61,048 nucleotides of DNA from Mycolicibacterium chlorophenolicum (GCF_001044235.1 NZ_JYNL01000042.1:1-61048); one strand, 5' to 3'; counted from the first letter of the stretch, positions 34,080-43,532 are shown. The notes: a model not told the origin generated them from the letters alone. Numbers and translations: made by a program.

Positions 34080-34085
34080 GGGCGC

Positions 34086-34799
34086 TCAGGCCAGGCCCAG
34101 CTCCTGCATGCGGGAGCTGTGCGTCTGCTGCAGCTTGTCGAAGAAGTCGGTGACCTGGGACAGCCCGCCCCCGGACATCACCAGGTCGACGAGTTCGTCG
34201 TGGTCGGCCAGCACGTACTGGGCCTGCGTGATGGCCTCTCCGAGCAGCCGCCGGGACCACAGCGCCAGCCGGTGACGCTGACGGTCGCTGGCCGTCACGG
34301 CGGCGCGCACCTCGGCGACCACGAACTGCGAGTGACCGGTCTCGGACAGCACGGAACGGATGACGTCGGCCACCGGCCCGGGCAGGGAGTCGGCGATCTC
34401 GAGGTAGAAGTCGGCGGCCAGGGCGTCACCGACGTAGGTCTTGACCAGCGCCTCCAGCCAGGTGCTCGGAGTGGTGAGCCGGTGGTAGTTCTCCAGCGCC
34501 GAGGCGTATCTCGTCATCGCCGGAACCACGTCGACGCCACGGTGTTCCAGCGCGTCGCGCAGCACCTCGTAGTGGTTCATCTCGGCGGCGGCCATGCTCG
34601 CCATGTTGATACGGCCCCGCAGATTCGGCGCCATCCGGGCCTCGTCGGTCAGCCGGTAGAACGCGGCGACCTCGCCGTAGGCCAGCAGCGCGAACAGCTC
34701 GACGACGCCGGGATGGTCGGCGGAAACACTGGGCGCCGCCGGGGCGCTCGACGCCGCTGCCGGGGCTGACGCGGAGGCCGCGGACGGCGTGCAATTCAT
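34086..34799 (-). CDS. Ferritin-like fold protein
   Basis: A 237-aa protein, counterpart of Rv3210c. After a low-complexity Ala/Ser/Pro leader (1-26) comes an all-helical region with the ferritin-like iron ligands: Glu in YGEVAAFYRL, AAEMNHYEVLR, and a second pair with ETGHSQFVV. It resembles the MiaE-like tRNA hydroxylase group of ferritin-like proteins. Function is not known. The Met at 34799 is kept although the leader is not conserved; a shorter protein is possible. Confidence 0.75.
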   Translation of the reverse strand: MNCTPSAASASAPAAASSAPAAPSVSADHPGVVELFALLAYGEVAAFYRLTDEARMAPNLRGRINMASMAAAEMNHYEVLRDALEHRGVDVVPAMTRYASALENYHRLTTPSTWLEALVKTYVGDALAADFYLEIADSLPGPVADVIRSVLSETGHSQFVVAEVRAAVTASDRQRHRLALWSRRLLGEAITQAQYVLADHDELVDLVMSGGGLSQVTDFFDKLQQTHSSRMQELGLA

Positions 34800-35051
34800 G
34801 CGACCAACTCTAGTCCGCGGCGGCGAAGGTGACTGAGCGCCGGGCGACCGGCTACCATGGAATGCGGTGTCGGCGCGTAAGCCGACAGATCGATCCAGGT
34901 CAGACAGGCGTCATCGCCGCAGGCACCGTGGCAATGTGCGTGCACGGAGCGGCCCGCCCCCTCAGAGCAGGGCCCGGCGAAGATCACTTCTCAACTCGTG
35001 CGCGCGTGGAAACGCATGAGGATTGACAAGTGAAAGGCTTCGTCCACACGT

Positions 35052-36542
35052 ATGACTCCCGTAACCCCGCACCCCACCCCGACCTTCGCCGAGCTGGGGG
35101 TGCGCGATGAAATCGTGCGCGCCCTCGCCGAGAGCGGCATCGAGCACGCCTTCGCGATCCAGGAGCTGACGCTGCCGCTCGCGCTGGCCGGCGACGACCT
35201 GATCGGTCAGGCCCGCACCGGCATGGGCAAGACGTTCGCGTTCGGCGTGCCGCTGCTGCACCGGATCACCACCGACACCGAACGCCCCCTGACCGGGATC
35301 CCGCGCGCCCTGATCGTCGTCCCGACTCGCGAGCTCTGCATCCAGGTGTACGAGGACCTCGTCGGCGCGTCGAAGTACCTGATGGCCGACGACACCCGCA
35401 AGCTCACCGTGACCGCGATCTACGGCGGCCGTCCCTACGAGCCGCAGATCGAGGCGCTCCAGAAGGGCGTCGACGTCGTCGTCGGCACGCCCGGCCGCCT
35501 GCTGGACCTCGCGCAGCAGGGGCACCTGCAGCTCGGCGGCCTGTCGACGCTGGTGCTCGACGAGGCCGACGAGATGCTCGACCTGGGCTTCCTGCCCGAC
35601 ATCGAGCGCATCCTCAAGCAGATCCCCGAGCAGCGTCAGGCGATGCTGTTCTCGGCCACGATGCCGGACCCGATCATCACGCTGGCTCGCACGTTCATGA
35701 CCCAGCCGACGCACATCCGCGCCGAGGCCCCGCACTCGTCGGCCACCCACGACAGCACCGAGCAGTTCGCCTACCGGGCGCACGCTCTCGACAAGGTCGA
35801 GATGGTCAGCCGCATCCTGCAGGCCGAGGGCCGCGGCGCGACGATGATCTTCACCCGCACCAAGCGGACCGCCCAGAAGGTCGCCGACGAACTCGCCGAG
35901 CGCGGCTTCAAGGTCGGCGCCGTGCACGGCGATCTCGGCCAGGGCGCGCGTGAGAAGGCGCTCAAGTCCTTCCGCACCGGCGAGGTCGATGTGCTGGTCG
36001 CCACCGACGTCGCCGCCCGTGGCATCGACATCGACGACATCACCCACGTCATCAACTTCCAGATCCCCGAAGACGAGCAGGCCTACGTCCACCGCATCGG
36101 CCGTACCGGTCGCGCCGGCAAGACGGGGATCGCCGTCACGCTGGTCGACTGGGACGAACTGCCCCGCTGGTCGATGATCGACAAGGCGCTCGGGTTGGAC
36201 ACGCCCGACCCGGCCGAGACCTACTCCAGCTCGCCGCACCTCTACGAGGAACTCAACATCCCGACCGACGCCCGTGGTTCGATCGGCACACCGAGTCGCA
36301 ATGCCGACAAGCCCAAGCGCGAACCGCGCGAACCCCGCGAGCGCACCGAGCGGACTTCGAGCAACCGCAGCCGCCGTCGCACCCGTGGCGGTCAGCCGGT
36401 CGGCGCCCATCCCGAGGCGGGCGAGCAGACCGCATCGGACGACACCGACGCTCCTGCCGGTGACTCGGGCGACGCAACGCGCGCGCCGCGTCGCCGCCGC
36501 CGGCGCCGGCCCAACAAGGCCGCTGCCGCCGGCGCCAGCTGA
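35052..36542 (+). CDS. rhlE: DEAD-box RNA helicase RhlE
   Basis: A 496-aa RNA helicase. Q motif FAIQELTLPLAL, Walker A ARTGMGKT (about 53-60), PTRELCIQV, DEAD box LDEADEMLD, SAT in LFSATMPD, ATDVAARGIDIDDI and HRIGRTGRAG are all present. The last 110 residues are a basic Arg/Pro/Glu-rich tail that likely binds RNA. RhlE is part of the mycobacterial RNA degradosome-type machinery and ribosome assembly. The 250-bp leader upstream has no other gene; long leaders are common for such helicases. Confidence 0.93.
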   Translation: MTPVTPHPTPTFAELGVRDEIVRALAESGIEHAFAIQELTLPLALAGDDLIGQARTGMGKTFAFGVPLLHRITTDTERPLTGIPRALIVVPTRELCIQVYEDLVGASKYLMADDTRKLTVTAIYGGRPYEPQIEALQKGVDVVVGTPGRLLDLAQQGHLQLGGLSTLVLDEADEMLDLGFLPDIERILKQIPEQRQAMLFSATMPDPIITLARTFMTQPTHIRAEAPHSSATHDSTEQFAYRAHALDKVEMVSRILQAEGRGATMIFTRTKRTAQKVADELAERGFKVGAVHGDLGQGAREKALKSFRTGEVDVLVATDVAARGIDIDDITHVINFQIPEDEQAYVHRIGRTGRAGKTGIAVTLVDWDELPRWSMIDKALGLDTPDPAETYSSSPHLYEELNIPTDARGSIGTPSRNADKPKREPREPRERTERTSSNRSRRRTRGGQPVGAHPEAGEQTASDDTDAPAGDSGDATRAPRRRRRRRPNKAAAAGAS

Positions 36543-36556
36543 GCCGAACCCGCGCG

Positions 36557-37771
36557 ATGGTCAGACCGGAGCGCCGCACCCGAGCAGATCTGGTGGCGGC
36601 CGTGGTGATCGCCGCTGTCGTCGTCCTCGTCGCCGCGGTCGTGTGGTGGACCAGTGACGCCCGGGCCACCCTCAGCCGGCCCGCCGCGTCCCCGGTCCCG
36701 ACCCTCAAACCGGCCGTTGCGGTACCCGCCGCGCTGCGGCAGGTGTGGGAGGCGCCGAGTGCGCGCACCACCCTGCCGCTCGTCGTGTCCGGCGCTGTGG
36801 TCACCGGAGACGGCAACGCCATGCAGGGCCGCGACCCCGCGACCGGTGACGTGCTGTGGAGTTACGAGCGCGACCTGGATCTGTGCGGGGTCACCTGGGT
36901 GTACAACTACGCGGTCGCGGTGTACCCCGACGTGCGCGGCTGCGGGCAGGTCAGCACCGTCGACGCCCGCACCGGCATGCGGGGTCCGGCCCGGACGAGC
37001 TATGCCGACAAGCAGGTGACGCTGTCCGGAGACGGCACCACCGTGCTGTCCGCCGGCGACACCCGGTTGGAGATGTGGCGCTCGGACGTGGTGCGCATGC
37101 TCAGCTACGGGGCGCTCGACGCTCCGCTGAACCCGGGCAAGTCGGCGTCGCCGCTGTGCCGCTTCACCTCGGCCGCGGCGAGTTCGACGGCGGTATCGGT
37201 GCTTGAGGCCTGCCCGAACCAGGCCGACGTGCGGTTGACCCTGCTGCGCCCGTCCGACGAAGAGGACACCCCCGAACTCAAGTACGTCCCGCAGAAGGGC
37301 GTCGCCGACGGCAGCGGAGCTCGGGTGGTGGCCGTGTCGGACACCACGACCGCGCTGTACGTGCCCACGCCGAAGCCGCGGCTGGACATCATCGACGAGA
37401 CCGGCGCGACGATCGACAGCACCGTCGTCCCCGCCGCCCCGTCCCCCGAGGCGACGACGTCGCGCGCCGGCGACCTGATCACCTGGTGGACCGGTGACGC
37501 GCTGATGGTGTTCTCGGCGACGAACCTGCAGTACCGCTACACCGTCGCCGCGTCGGGCGCCAACGCTCCCATCGGTCCTTCGACGATCATGGCCGGGAAA
37601 CTCCTGGTGCCGGTGACGAGCGGCTACGACGTGTTCGACCCGGCCACCGGCGCCGGTGAGAGGCACATCCCGCTGCAGCGACCGGCCGCGAAGGGTCCGG
37701 TGATTCCCGCCGTGGCGGGCACGACGCTGCTCGAACAGCGCGGCGGCGAGCTGGTGGCGCTCTCCGGTTAG
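36557..37771 (+). CDS. Membrane-anchored beta-propeller-like protein
   Basis: A 404-aa protein, counterpart of Rv3212. One N-terminal membrane helix (about 11-32) anchors a secreted domain of beta-strand repeats resembling PQQ-type propeller blades (GRDPATGDVLWSYERD, VYPDVRGCGQVSTVDARTG, VFDPATGAGE). Cysteines at about 113, 129 and 195, 215 may form disulfides. It is 14 bp after rhlE and likely co-transcribed. Its stop overlaps the parA-like stop by 4 bp. Function unknown. Confidence 0.8.
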   Translation: MVRPERRTRADLVAAVVIAAVVVLVAAVVWWTSDARATLSRPAASPVPTLKPAVAVPAALRQVWEAPSARTTLPLVVSGAVVTGDGNAMQGRDPATGDVLWSYERDLDLCGVTWVYNYAVAVYPDVRGCGQVSTVDARTGMRGPARTSYADKQVTLSGDGTTVLSAGDTRLEMWRSDVVRMLSYGALDAPLNPGKSASPLCRFTSAAASSTAVSVLEACPNQADVRLTLLRPSDEEDTPELKYVPQKGVADGSGARVVAVSDTTTALYVPTPKPRLDIIDETGATIDSTVVPAAPSPEATTSRAGDLITWWTGDALMVFSATNLQYRYTVAASGANAPIGPSTIMAGKLLVPVTSGYDVFDPATGAGERHIPLQRPAAKGPVIPAVAGTTLLEQRGGELVALSG

Positions 37772-38571
37772 AGCTCCGGGGTGAACGTCGCCAGGGCCTT
37801 GCCGCTCTTCCAGTGCTTGAGCAGCGCGTCGGCGAACTCGCGGTAGGCGACCGCGCCCTTGTTCTTGCGGCCGGTCAGCACCGACGACCCCGACGCGCTG
37901 GCTTCGGCGAAGCGCACCGTGCGCGGGATCGGCGGCGCCAGCACCGGCAACCCGTAGCGGTCCGCGACGTCGAACAGCACGTCACGGCTGTGCGTGGTGC
38001 GTGCGTCGTACAGCGTGGGCAGCGCGCCGAGCAGCTTCAGGTCGGCGTTGGTGATCTGCTGGACGTCGTTGATGGTGCGCAGGAACTGCCCGACTCCGCG
38101 GTGCGCCAGCGTTTCGCACTGCAGTGGCACGACGACCTCATCGGCCGCGGTCAGGCCGTTGAGCGTCAGCACGCCCAGCGACGGTGGGCAGTCGATGATC
38201 ACGACGTCGAACTTGTCGGCGATCTTCGCCAGCGCCCGCTTGAGGGCGTACTCCCGGCCCGCCCGCATCAGCAGCATCGCCTCGGCCCCGGCCAGGTCGA
38301 TGTTGGCCGGCAGCAACGTCATTCCTTCGGCGGTGTCGACCAGTGCGGCGTCGGGTTCGACGTCGCCGAGCAGCACCTCGTGCACCGACACCGCGAGCTT
38401 GTCCGGGTCCTGGCCCAGCGAGAACGTCAGACAGCCCTGCGGGTCGAGGTCTACCAGCAGCACCCGCTTACCCGACTCGACCAAAGCCGCGCCCAGCGAC
38501 GCCACCGTCGTCGTCTTGGCGACCCCACCCTTTTGATTGGCGACCGCCAGTACCCGCGTCACAGTTCTCAT
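37768..38571 (-). CDS. ParA-family ATPase
   Basis: A 267-aa MinD/ParA-type ATPase, counterpart of Rv3213c. The deviant Walker A is KGGVAKTT (14-21), Walker A' LLVDLDPQGC, and Walker B VVIIDCPPSL. There is no ParB next to it, so it is not the chromosome partition pair; it may place another cargo. The ATG at 38571 gives MRTVTRVLAVANQKG; an upstream ATG at 38592 would add seven residues. It is divergent from the phosphatase gene. Confidence 0.88.
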   Translation of the reverse strand: MRTVTRVLAVANQKGGVAKTTTVASLGAALVESGKRVLLVDLDPQGCLTFSLGQDPDKLAVSVHEVLLGDVEPDAALVDTAEGMTLLPANIDLAGAEAMLLMRAGREYALKRALAKIADKFDVVIIDCPPSLGVLTLNGLTAADEVVVPLQCETLAHRGVGQFLRTINDVQQITNADLKLLGALPTLYDARTTHSRDVLFDVADRYGLPVLAPPIPRTVRFAEASASGSSVLTGRKNKGAVAYREFADALLKHWKSGKALATFTPEL

Positions 38572-38636
38572 CTTGGCACGCCATCCTGCCACCGCGCCGT
38601 TCGGCGGTGCCGCGCCGTGCGGCAGAATCGAACATC

Positions 38637-39248
38637 GTGGCCCCTCCGCAGCACCGGTTGATCCTGCTCCGCCACGGCGAGACCGAGTGGTCGAAGTCCG
38701 GTAAGCACACCGGCCGCACCGAACTCGAGCTCACCGATCACGGGCGTGAGCAGGCCGCTGCGGCCGCCGAGACGATCACCCAGCTGCGACTCGAGAACCC
38801 CTTCGTGGTGAGCAGCCCGCGGGTGCGGGCCAGGACCACCGCCGAGTTGGCCGGGCTGAGCATCGACGAGGTCAACCCGCTGATCAGCGAGTGGGATTAC
38901 GGCGACTACGAGGGCACCACCACCGAGGAGATCCGCAAGGCCGTGCCGAACTGGCTGGTGTGGACGCACGGCTGCCCGGGCGGCGAGACCACCGCGCAGG
39001 TCTGCGAACGCGCCGACCGCGCGATCGCCTTCGCCCTCGAGCACATGCAGACCCGCGACGTGGTGTTCGTCGGCCACGGCCATTTCTCCCGCGCCGTGAT
39101 CACCCGCTGGATCGAACAACCCGTCTACGAGGGCATCCGGTTCGCGATGCCGGCCGTGTCGATCGCCGTGTGCGGCTTCGAGCACGGCCAGCGTCAGCTC
39201 AGCGCGCTGGGTCTGACCGGACATCCCGACCCGGCCGTGTCCACGTGA
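38637..39248 (+). CDS. gpm2: Histidine phosphatase family acid phosphatase (Gpm2 type)
   Basis: A 203-aa phosphoglycerate-mutase-like protein. The catalytic RHGE motif (His13) follows the first strand, with a second His in VGHGHFSR. The M. tuberculosis protein (Rv3214) was named gpm2 but shows broad acid phosphatase rather than mutase activity. The GTG start at 38637 is 65 bp from the divergent parA-like gene. Its stop overlaps the entC start (GTGA), so both are in one operon. Confidence 0.88.
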   Translation: MAPPQHRLILLRHGETEWSKSGKHTGRTELELTDHGREQAAAAAETITQLRLENPFVVSSPRVRARTTAELAGLSIDEVNPLISEWDYGDYEGTTTEEIRKAVPNWLVWTHGCPGGETTAQVCERADRAIAFALEHMQTRDVVFVGHGHFSRAVITRWIEQPVYEGIRFAMPAVSIAVCGFEHGQRQLSALGLTGHPDPAVST

Positions 39249-40345
39249 CGCGGGAGCCGACGTTCGTCCTGGCCGGACCCGACGGCGTCATCACCGCCGA
39301 GGGAGTGCACACGGCGTTCCCGCGCATCGCCGACGCACGCGCCGCGCTGGCATCGCACAGCGCCCCGATCATCGTCGGCGCACTGCCCTTCGACCTGACG
39401 GCGCCGGCGGCGCTGATCCGGCCGCAGACGGTCCGCTTCACCGACACGCTGCCGTCATGGCCGCTGCGTGAGTTGGCGACGACGCGGATCACCGAGACGA
39501 CGCCCGACGCCGACGAACACCGCCGCCGCATCGCGGTCGCGCTGCAGCGGCTCCGCGACACCGACTCCGGCCTGCACAAGGTGGTGCTGGCGCGGGCGCT
39601 GCGCATCAGCGCCGACGGCCCCCTCGACGCCCGGACCGTGCTGCACCGACTCGCGGGCGCCGACGCGCAGGCCACCAAGTATCTCGTGGACCTGTCCGCG
39701 GCCGGCGACGGCTATTCCGGCACCGCGCTGGTGGGCGCCAGCCCCGAATTGCTGGTGGCGCGCAACGGATTGCAGGTGACCTGCCGGCCGTTCGCGGGAT
39801 CGGCTCCCCGGCGGGCCGATCCGGACGGGGACGCGGCCAGCGGCGCGGCGCTGGCGGACTCGGCGAAGAATCGGCACGAACATCAACTCGTGGTCGATGC
39901 GCTGCGCGAAGCGCTCGATCCGCTGTGCACCGATGTGCAGATCGCTGATCAGCCGCAGCTGACCCGGACCGCCGCGGTGTGGCATCTCTACACACCGATC
40001 ACCGGGCGGCTGCGCGAAAAGACCACCACGGCATTGGATCTCGCGTTGGCACTGCATCCCACACCGGCTGTGGGCGGCTCCCCCACCACCGCGGCCACCG
40101 CGTTGATCAGTGAGCTCGAGGGCGACCGGGGCTTCTACGCCGGCACCGTGGGTTGGTGCGATCAGCGCGGCGACGGCCGCTGGGTGGTGTCCATCCGGTG
40201 CGCGCAGCTGTCCGCCGACCGCCGCTCGGCGCTCGCCCACTCCGGCGGGGGCATCGTCGCCGAATCCGAGCCCGACGACGAACTCGACGAGACCACAACG
40301 AAATTCAGGACGATTCTGAGCGCGTTGGGAGTGCCCGATGACTGA
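39245..40345 (+). CDS. entC: Isochorismate synthase EntC
   Basis: A 366-aa chorismate-utilising enzyme. Conserved pieces: KVVLARAL, GASPELLVARNG, CRPFAGSAPR, SAKNRHEHQLVVD, LHPTPAVGGSPT, GFYAGTVGW and the Mg-binding GGGIVAESEPDDEL. It makes isochorismate from chorismate for salicylate (mycobactin) or menaquinone. In M. tuberculosis this is Rv3215. The GTG start overlaps the gpm2 stop by 4 bp; the end overlaps the GNAT gene by 8 bp. Confidence 0.92.
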   Translation: MTREPTFVLAGPDGVITAEGVHTAFPRIADARAALASHSAPIIVGALPFDLTAPAALIRPQTVRFTDTLPSWPLRELATTRITETTPDADEHRRRIAVALQRLRDTDSGLHKVVLARALRISADGPLDARTVLHRLAGADAQATKYLVDLSAAGDGYSGTALVGASPELLVARNGLQVTCRPFAGSAPRRADPDGDAASGAALADSAKNRHEHQLVVDALREALDPLCTDVQIADQPQLTRTAAVWHLYTPITGRLREKTTTALDLALALHPTPAVGGSPTTAATALISELEGDRGFYAGTVGWCDQRGDGRWVVSIRCAQLSADRRSALAHSGGGIVAESEPDDELDETTTKFRTILSALGVPDD

Positions 40346-40835
40346 GTCCGACACCGTGATCCGCGCCGTGCGGCCCGGCGACGAGGCCGAGTTGACGGCG
40401 ATGATCCACGAACTCGCCGCGTTCGAGCGCGCCTCCGCGGAGTGCACGGTGACCGAAAGTCAGCTGGGGGAAGCCCTTTTCGGGCCGAATCCGGTGGTGT
40501 TCGGCCATCTCGTCGAGGTCGACGGGCAGGCGGCCGCGGGGGCCCTGTGGTTCCGCAACTTCTCGACGTGGGACGGCGTGGCCGGCATCTACCTCGAGGA
40601 CCTGTTCGTGCGTCCGCAGTTCCGTCGACGCGGGCTGGCTCGCACGCTGCTGGCGACGCTGGCCCGCGAGTGCGTGGACAACGGCTACAGCCGGCTGACA
40701 TGGGCGGTCCTCGACTGGAACGTCAACGCGATCGCCCTGTACGACGGCGTCGGTGGGCGGCCGCAGAGCGAGTGGATCACCTACCGGGTGTCGGGACCCG
40801 AGCTCTCCGAGCTGGCGGCCTCGTCGCCGGCCTGA
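40338..40835 (+). CDS. GNAT-family N-acetyltransferase
   Basis: A 165-aa acetyltransferase with the GNAT core: YLEDLFVRPQFRRRGLARTLL holds the acetyl-CoA loop RRRGLA (about 98-103), and WAVLDWNVNAIALYDGVG is the C-terminal motif. It resembles diamine (spermidine/spermine) acetyltransferases. It corresponds to Rv3216, which I recall as shorter there; here it looks full length. Its last 55 bp overlap the convergent membrane-protein gene. Confidence 0.85.
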   Translation: MTESDTVIRAVRPGDEAELTAMIHELAAFERASAECTVTESQLGEALFGPNPVVFGHLVEVDGQAAAGALWFRNFSTWDGVAGIYLEDLFVRPQFRRRGLARTLLATLARECVDNGYSRLTWAVLDWNVNAIALYDGVGGRPQSEWITYRVSGPELSELAASSPA

Positions 40836-41197
40836 GTCAGCCACTGCAGCCCCGGCGGGCTGAACAGCAGCGCCAGCACGGCGATCGACACCCCGGCCAC
40901 CAGCACCGCGTAGGTCAGCTGCCCGGAGCTGAAGACGTACCAGGCGACACCGAGCAGGACGAGGTTCGCGAACACCGCGATGCCGCGGCCCCACCGCCGC
41001 CCCGTCCACAGCGCCCAGCCCGCGGCGGCGACGGCCGACCCCATGATCGCGAACCAGACCGCGGTGCCGTAGCCGCTGATGGCGTCCTCGTGGTGGCCGG
41101 CGAGTTCGCGCACGACGAGCACGACCGCCGTCACCAGCGCGAGCGATCCCTGCAGCGCGGCGATGACCCCGGCCGCGCGGACCACCCGCGGCGTCAC
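40781..41197 (-). CDS. Small integral membrane protein (Rv3217c type)
   Basis: A 138-aa protein with four hydrophobic segments (about 8-30, 45-63, 73-90, 94-112) and a hydrophilic C-terminus. The family is mycobacterial and has no known function. The GTG at 41197 overlaps the aroQ stop by 4 bp, which ties it to the catabolic insert upstream. The 3' end overlaps the acetyltransferase gene on the other strand by 55 bp. Confidence 0.78.
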   Translation of the reverse strand: MTPRVVRAAGVIAALQGSLALVTAVVLVVRELAGHHEDAISGYGTAVWFAIMGSAVAAAGWALWTGRRWGRGIAVFANLVLLGVAWYVFSSGQLTYAVLVAGVSIAVLALLFSPPGLQWLTQAGDEAASSESSGPDTR

Positions 41198-41637
41198 CGG
41201 GCGATCCTGTCCGCCAGATACCGGACCGCCATCTCGTAGCCGAGCGGACCGGCGCCGGCCACCACCATGTCGGCCACCGCCGACACATAGGAGTGGTGCC
41301 GGAACTCTTCGCGCGCATGGATGTTGCTCAGATGCACTTCGGCGACCGGCAGATCGACCGAGCGCAGCGCGTCGGCGATGGCCACCGACGTGTGGCTGTA
41401 GGCGGCGGGATTGATGACGATGGCCGCGCAGTCCTCACGCGCGGACTGGATGGCGTCGATGAGGGCACCCTCGTGGTTGCTCTGCACCGCGCGCACCTCC
41501 AAGCCGGATTCGGCGGCGACCTCGCTCACCCGGGCCTCGATCTGGGCGAGCGTCGTCGAGCCGTAGACCTCGGGTTGCCGGGTGCCGAGCAGGTTCAGGT
41601 TCGGCCCGTTGACGAGGAGCAGACGGCGTGCGGTCAC
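41194..41637 (-). CDS. aroQ: Type II 3-dehydroquinate dehydratase
   Basis: A 147-aa enzyme of the dodecameric type II family. Conserved: LLVNGPNLNLLG, catalytic Tyr25 in RQPEVYG, QSNHEG, VINPAAYSHTS and the catalytic His in HLSNIHAREEFRHHS. It converts 3-dehydroquinate to 3-dehydroshikimate. The biosynthetic copy should lie in the aro cluster elsewhere; this copy overlaps the QsuB-like gene by 4 bp (GTGA) and so serves quinate breakdown. Confidence 0.92.
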   Translation of the reverse strand: MTARRLLLVNGPNLNLLGTRQPEVYGSTTLAQIEARVSEVAAESGLEVRAVQSNHEGALIDAIQSAREDCAAIVINPAAYSHTSVAIADALRSVDLPVAEVHLSNIHAREEFRHHSYVSAVADMVVAGAGPLGYEMAVRYLADRIAR

Positions 41638-43457
41638 GGACGTACGGTACCGGCGCCTACGCGTTGCGCGGCCAACCGGACCGGGGCGTTGTCGGTTCCG
41701 TAGCCGTCGTAGTGCCCGAACCGCTGCACGAACTCGAAGAACACCGATCCGACCGTGCGGGTGTAGAAGTGCACGAAATGTCCGTCGGGGCTGCGGTCGT
41801 AGAGCAGGTTGAGCGCCCGCAACTCGGCCACCTCGTCGGCGCCGAGGCCGAAGCGGCCCCGCAGATAGTCGTAGTAGTTGTCGGAGACGGGCAGGAACGC
41901 CAGACCGCGGTCGGCGGCGCGGCGGGCCAGCCCGACCACGTCGGAGCAGCTGAACGCGACGTGCTGGGCCAGCCCGGAATGGTCGAGCACATGCGGCGCG
42001 ACGTTGAGCGGGATCCGGATCGCGCCGTCCTCGGTGCGCATCACCTGGCTGCGGACCAGGCCCGTCGGACCGGGCACTTCGGCGGGAGCATCCGGCGTCA
42101 GCCCGAACACGCTGCGCAGGAACAGCACGGTGTCCTCGGCGGTCTGCCAGGGCTGGGTGAGGTTCGCGTGGTCGATCGCCCGGACCCCGCAGGGCTCGGT
42201 CTCGGGGATGCCGCCGTCGAACTCGGCGACCCACTCCGGGACGCCGTGCGCCTCGGGGATCCAGTAGAACTCCGTGCCGTCGGGCGCGACGGCCGCGCCG
42301 AAGGGTTGTTCGGAGGCGTAGGTGCGGCGGTAGGCCACCGGGGCCATCAGCTGGGCCGCCCTGGCGGTGGTGGCGCCGGCGTCGGGCACCTGCAGTCCGA
42401 CCGCCGCGACGTGCGGCACGCGGTCGCGGGCCTGCTGTTCGTTCAGCACGATGCGCGCGTCGCCGGCCGACCACAGCGACACCGGCTTGGTGCGGTGCCG
42501 GCCGCGCATGGTGAAGCCGAGCTGGCCGAGCAACACCTCGACCTCGCTGGTGTCCTCGGCCTTGAGCTCGACGAAGTCGAACGCGGTCGGGGGCTTGGCC
42601 GCGGCGAGCGTGGTCAGGTCGGGCCGCCATCCTTCCGGGTTGGCCGCGGCGACCTTGTCCTGCAACCACGTCAGTGACCGCAGCGCGTGCACGGCGGTGT
42701 GGCGCGGATCGGTCTGGCGGAACGTGTCGTTGAAGACCTCCAGCGACAGCGGGCCGTCGTATCCGGTGGCCAGCACGCACGAGACGAATCGCGTCAGGTC
42801 GAACGCACCCTCGCCCGGGAACAGCCGGTGGTGGCGGCTCCACGACAGCACGTCCATGGTCAGCGCGGGCGCGTCGGCGAGTTGCAGGTAGAAGATCTTG
42901 TCGGCCGGGATCTCGGTGATCCGCGCCGGATCGTGACCGAGCGAGAGCACGTGGAAGCTGTCCAGGCACACCCCGACGGCGGGGTGGTCGGCGAGTTCGA
43001 CGACGCGCCAGGCGCGCCGGTAGTCGTCGATGAAGCGGCCCCAGGCGAGCGCCTCGAACGCGATGCGGACGCCGTAGCTCTGCGCGACGTCGCCGATGCG
43101 GCGCAGTTGCCCGGCGGACACCTCGTCGGAGTCGACGGTCGCGGTCGCGACATTGCTGCAGACCAGCACGGTCTGGATGCCGAGCCGCCGGGCCGTGGCG
43201 AAAGTGGCGGCCGCGCGGCGGAGGTTGTCGGTGAAGGTGGCCTCGTCGACGCCCTCGAGGTCGCGCAGCGGCTGATAGAGATCCAGCGTCAGGCCGAGGC
43301 GCCGGGCCAGTGCCCGGATCTCCTCGGGTGAATGGTCTCCGGCGATGAGATCGGGCTCGAAGATCTCGACGCCGTCGAAGCCGGCGGCCGCGCTGGCGTG
43401 CAGTTTCTCCACCAGTGATCCGGACAGGCACACGGTCGCGATCGAGGTCTTCATCAC
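41634..43457 (-). CDS. qsuB: 3-dehydroshikimate dehydratase with HPPD-like C-terminal domain (QsuB type)
   Basis: A 607-aa enzyme. The N-terminal half (1-280) is a xylose-isomerase-like TIM barrel with metal ligands in FEALAWG, CLDSFHVL and SLEVFND; it dehydrates 3-dehydroshikimate to protocatechuate. The C-terminal half (about 300-600) is a two-repeat VOC/HPPD-like domain with FVELKAED and AIDHANLTQPW. Such fusions occur in Corynebacterium QsuB and Pseudomonas QuiC. GTG 43457 or ATG 43454 may be the start. A TetR-type operator lies 4 bp upstream of the start. Confidence 0.9.
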   Translation of the reverse strand: MMKTSIATVCLSGSLVEKLHASAAAGFDGVEIFEPDLIAGDHSPEEIRALARRLGLTLDLYQPLRDLEGVDEATFTDNLRRAAATFATARRLGIQTVLVCSNVATATVDSDEVSAGQLRRIGDVAQSYGVRIAFEALAWGRFIDDYRRAWRVVELADHPAVGVCLDSFHVLSLGHDPARITEIPADKIFYLQLADAPALTMDVLSWSRHHRLFPGEGAFDLTRFVSCVLATGYDGPLSLEVFNDTFRQTDPRHTAVHALRSLTWLQDKVAAANPEGWRPDLTTLAAAKPPTAFDFVELKAEDTSEVEVLLGQLGFTMRGRHRTKPVSLWSAGDARIVLNEQQARDRVPHVAAVGLQVPDAGATTARAAQLMAPVAYRRTYASEQPFGAAVAPDGTEFYWIPEAHGVPEWVAEFDGGIPETEPCGVRAIDHANLTQPWQTAEDTVLFLRSVFGLTPDAPAEVPGPTGLVRSQVMRTEDGAIRIPLNVAPHVLDHSGLAQHVAFSCSDVVGLARRAADRGLAFLPVSDNYYDYLRGRFGLGADEVAELRALNLLYDRSPDGHFVHFYTRTVGSVFFEFVQRFGHYDGYGTDNAPVRLAAQRVGAGTVRP

Positions 43458-43460
43458 AGC

Positions 43461-43480
43461 AATGTACCAATTGGTTCATT
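43461..43480. promoter_or_regulatory. TetR-type operator before qsuB-aroQ
   Basis: AATGTACCAATTGGTTCATT is an almost perfect inverted repeat between the divergent qsuB and tetR genes. It matches the site before the shikimate dehydrogenase gene (44263-44282) at 15 of 20 positions. It is the likely binding site of the TetR protein encoded next to it. Confidence 0.7.
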
Positions 43481-43532
43481 GAGACGAAAGAGTGCGGACC
43501 GGATCGGGACGCGAACAGTAAGCTCAGCCATC

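Noticed and set aside
34800..35051. Possible riboswitch or uORF before rhlE
   Set aside because: A long leader with some GC-rich pairing is present but no known riboswitch core or convincing frame could be supported.
43479..43532. Upstream extension of the TetR frame
   Set aside because: The extra residues MRRKSADRIGTRTVSSAI would place the start inside the operator and promoter region; GTG 43533 fits the family better.
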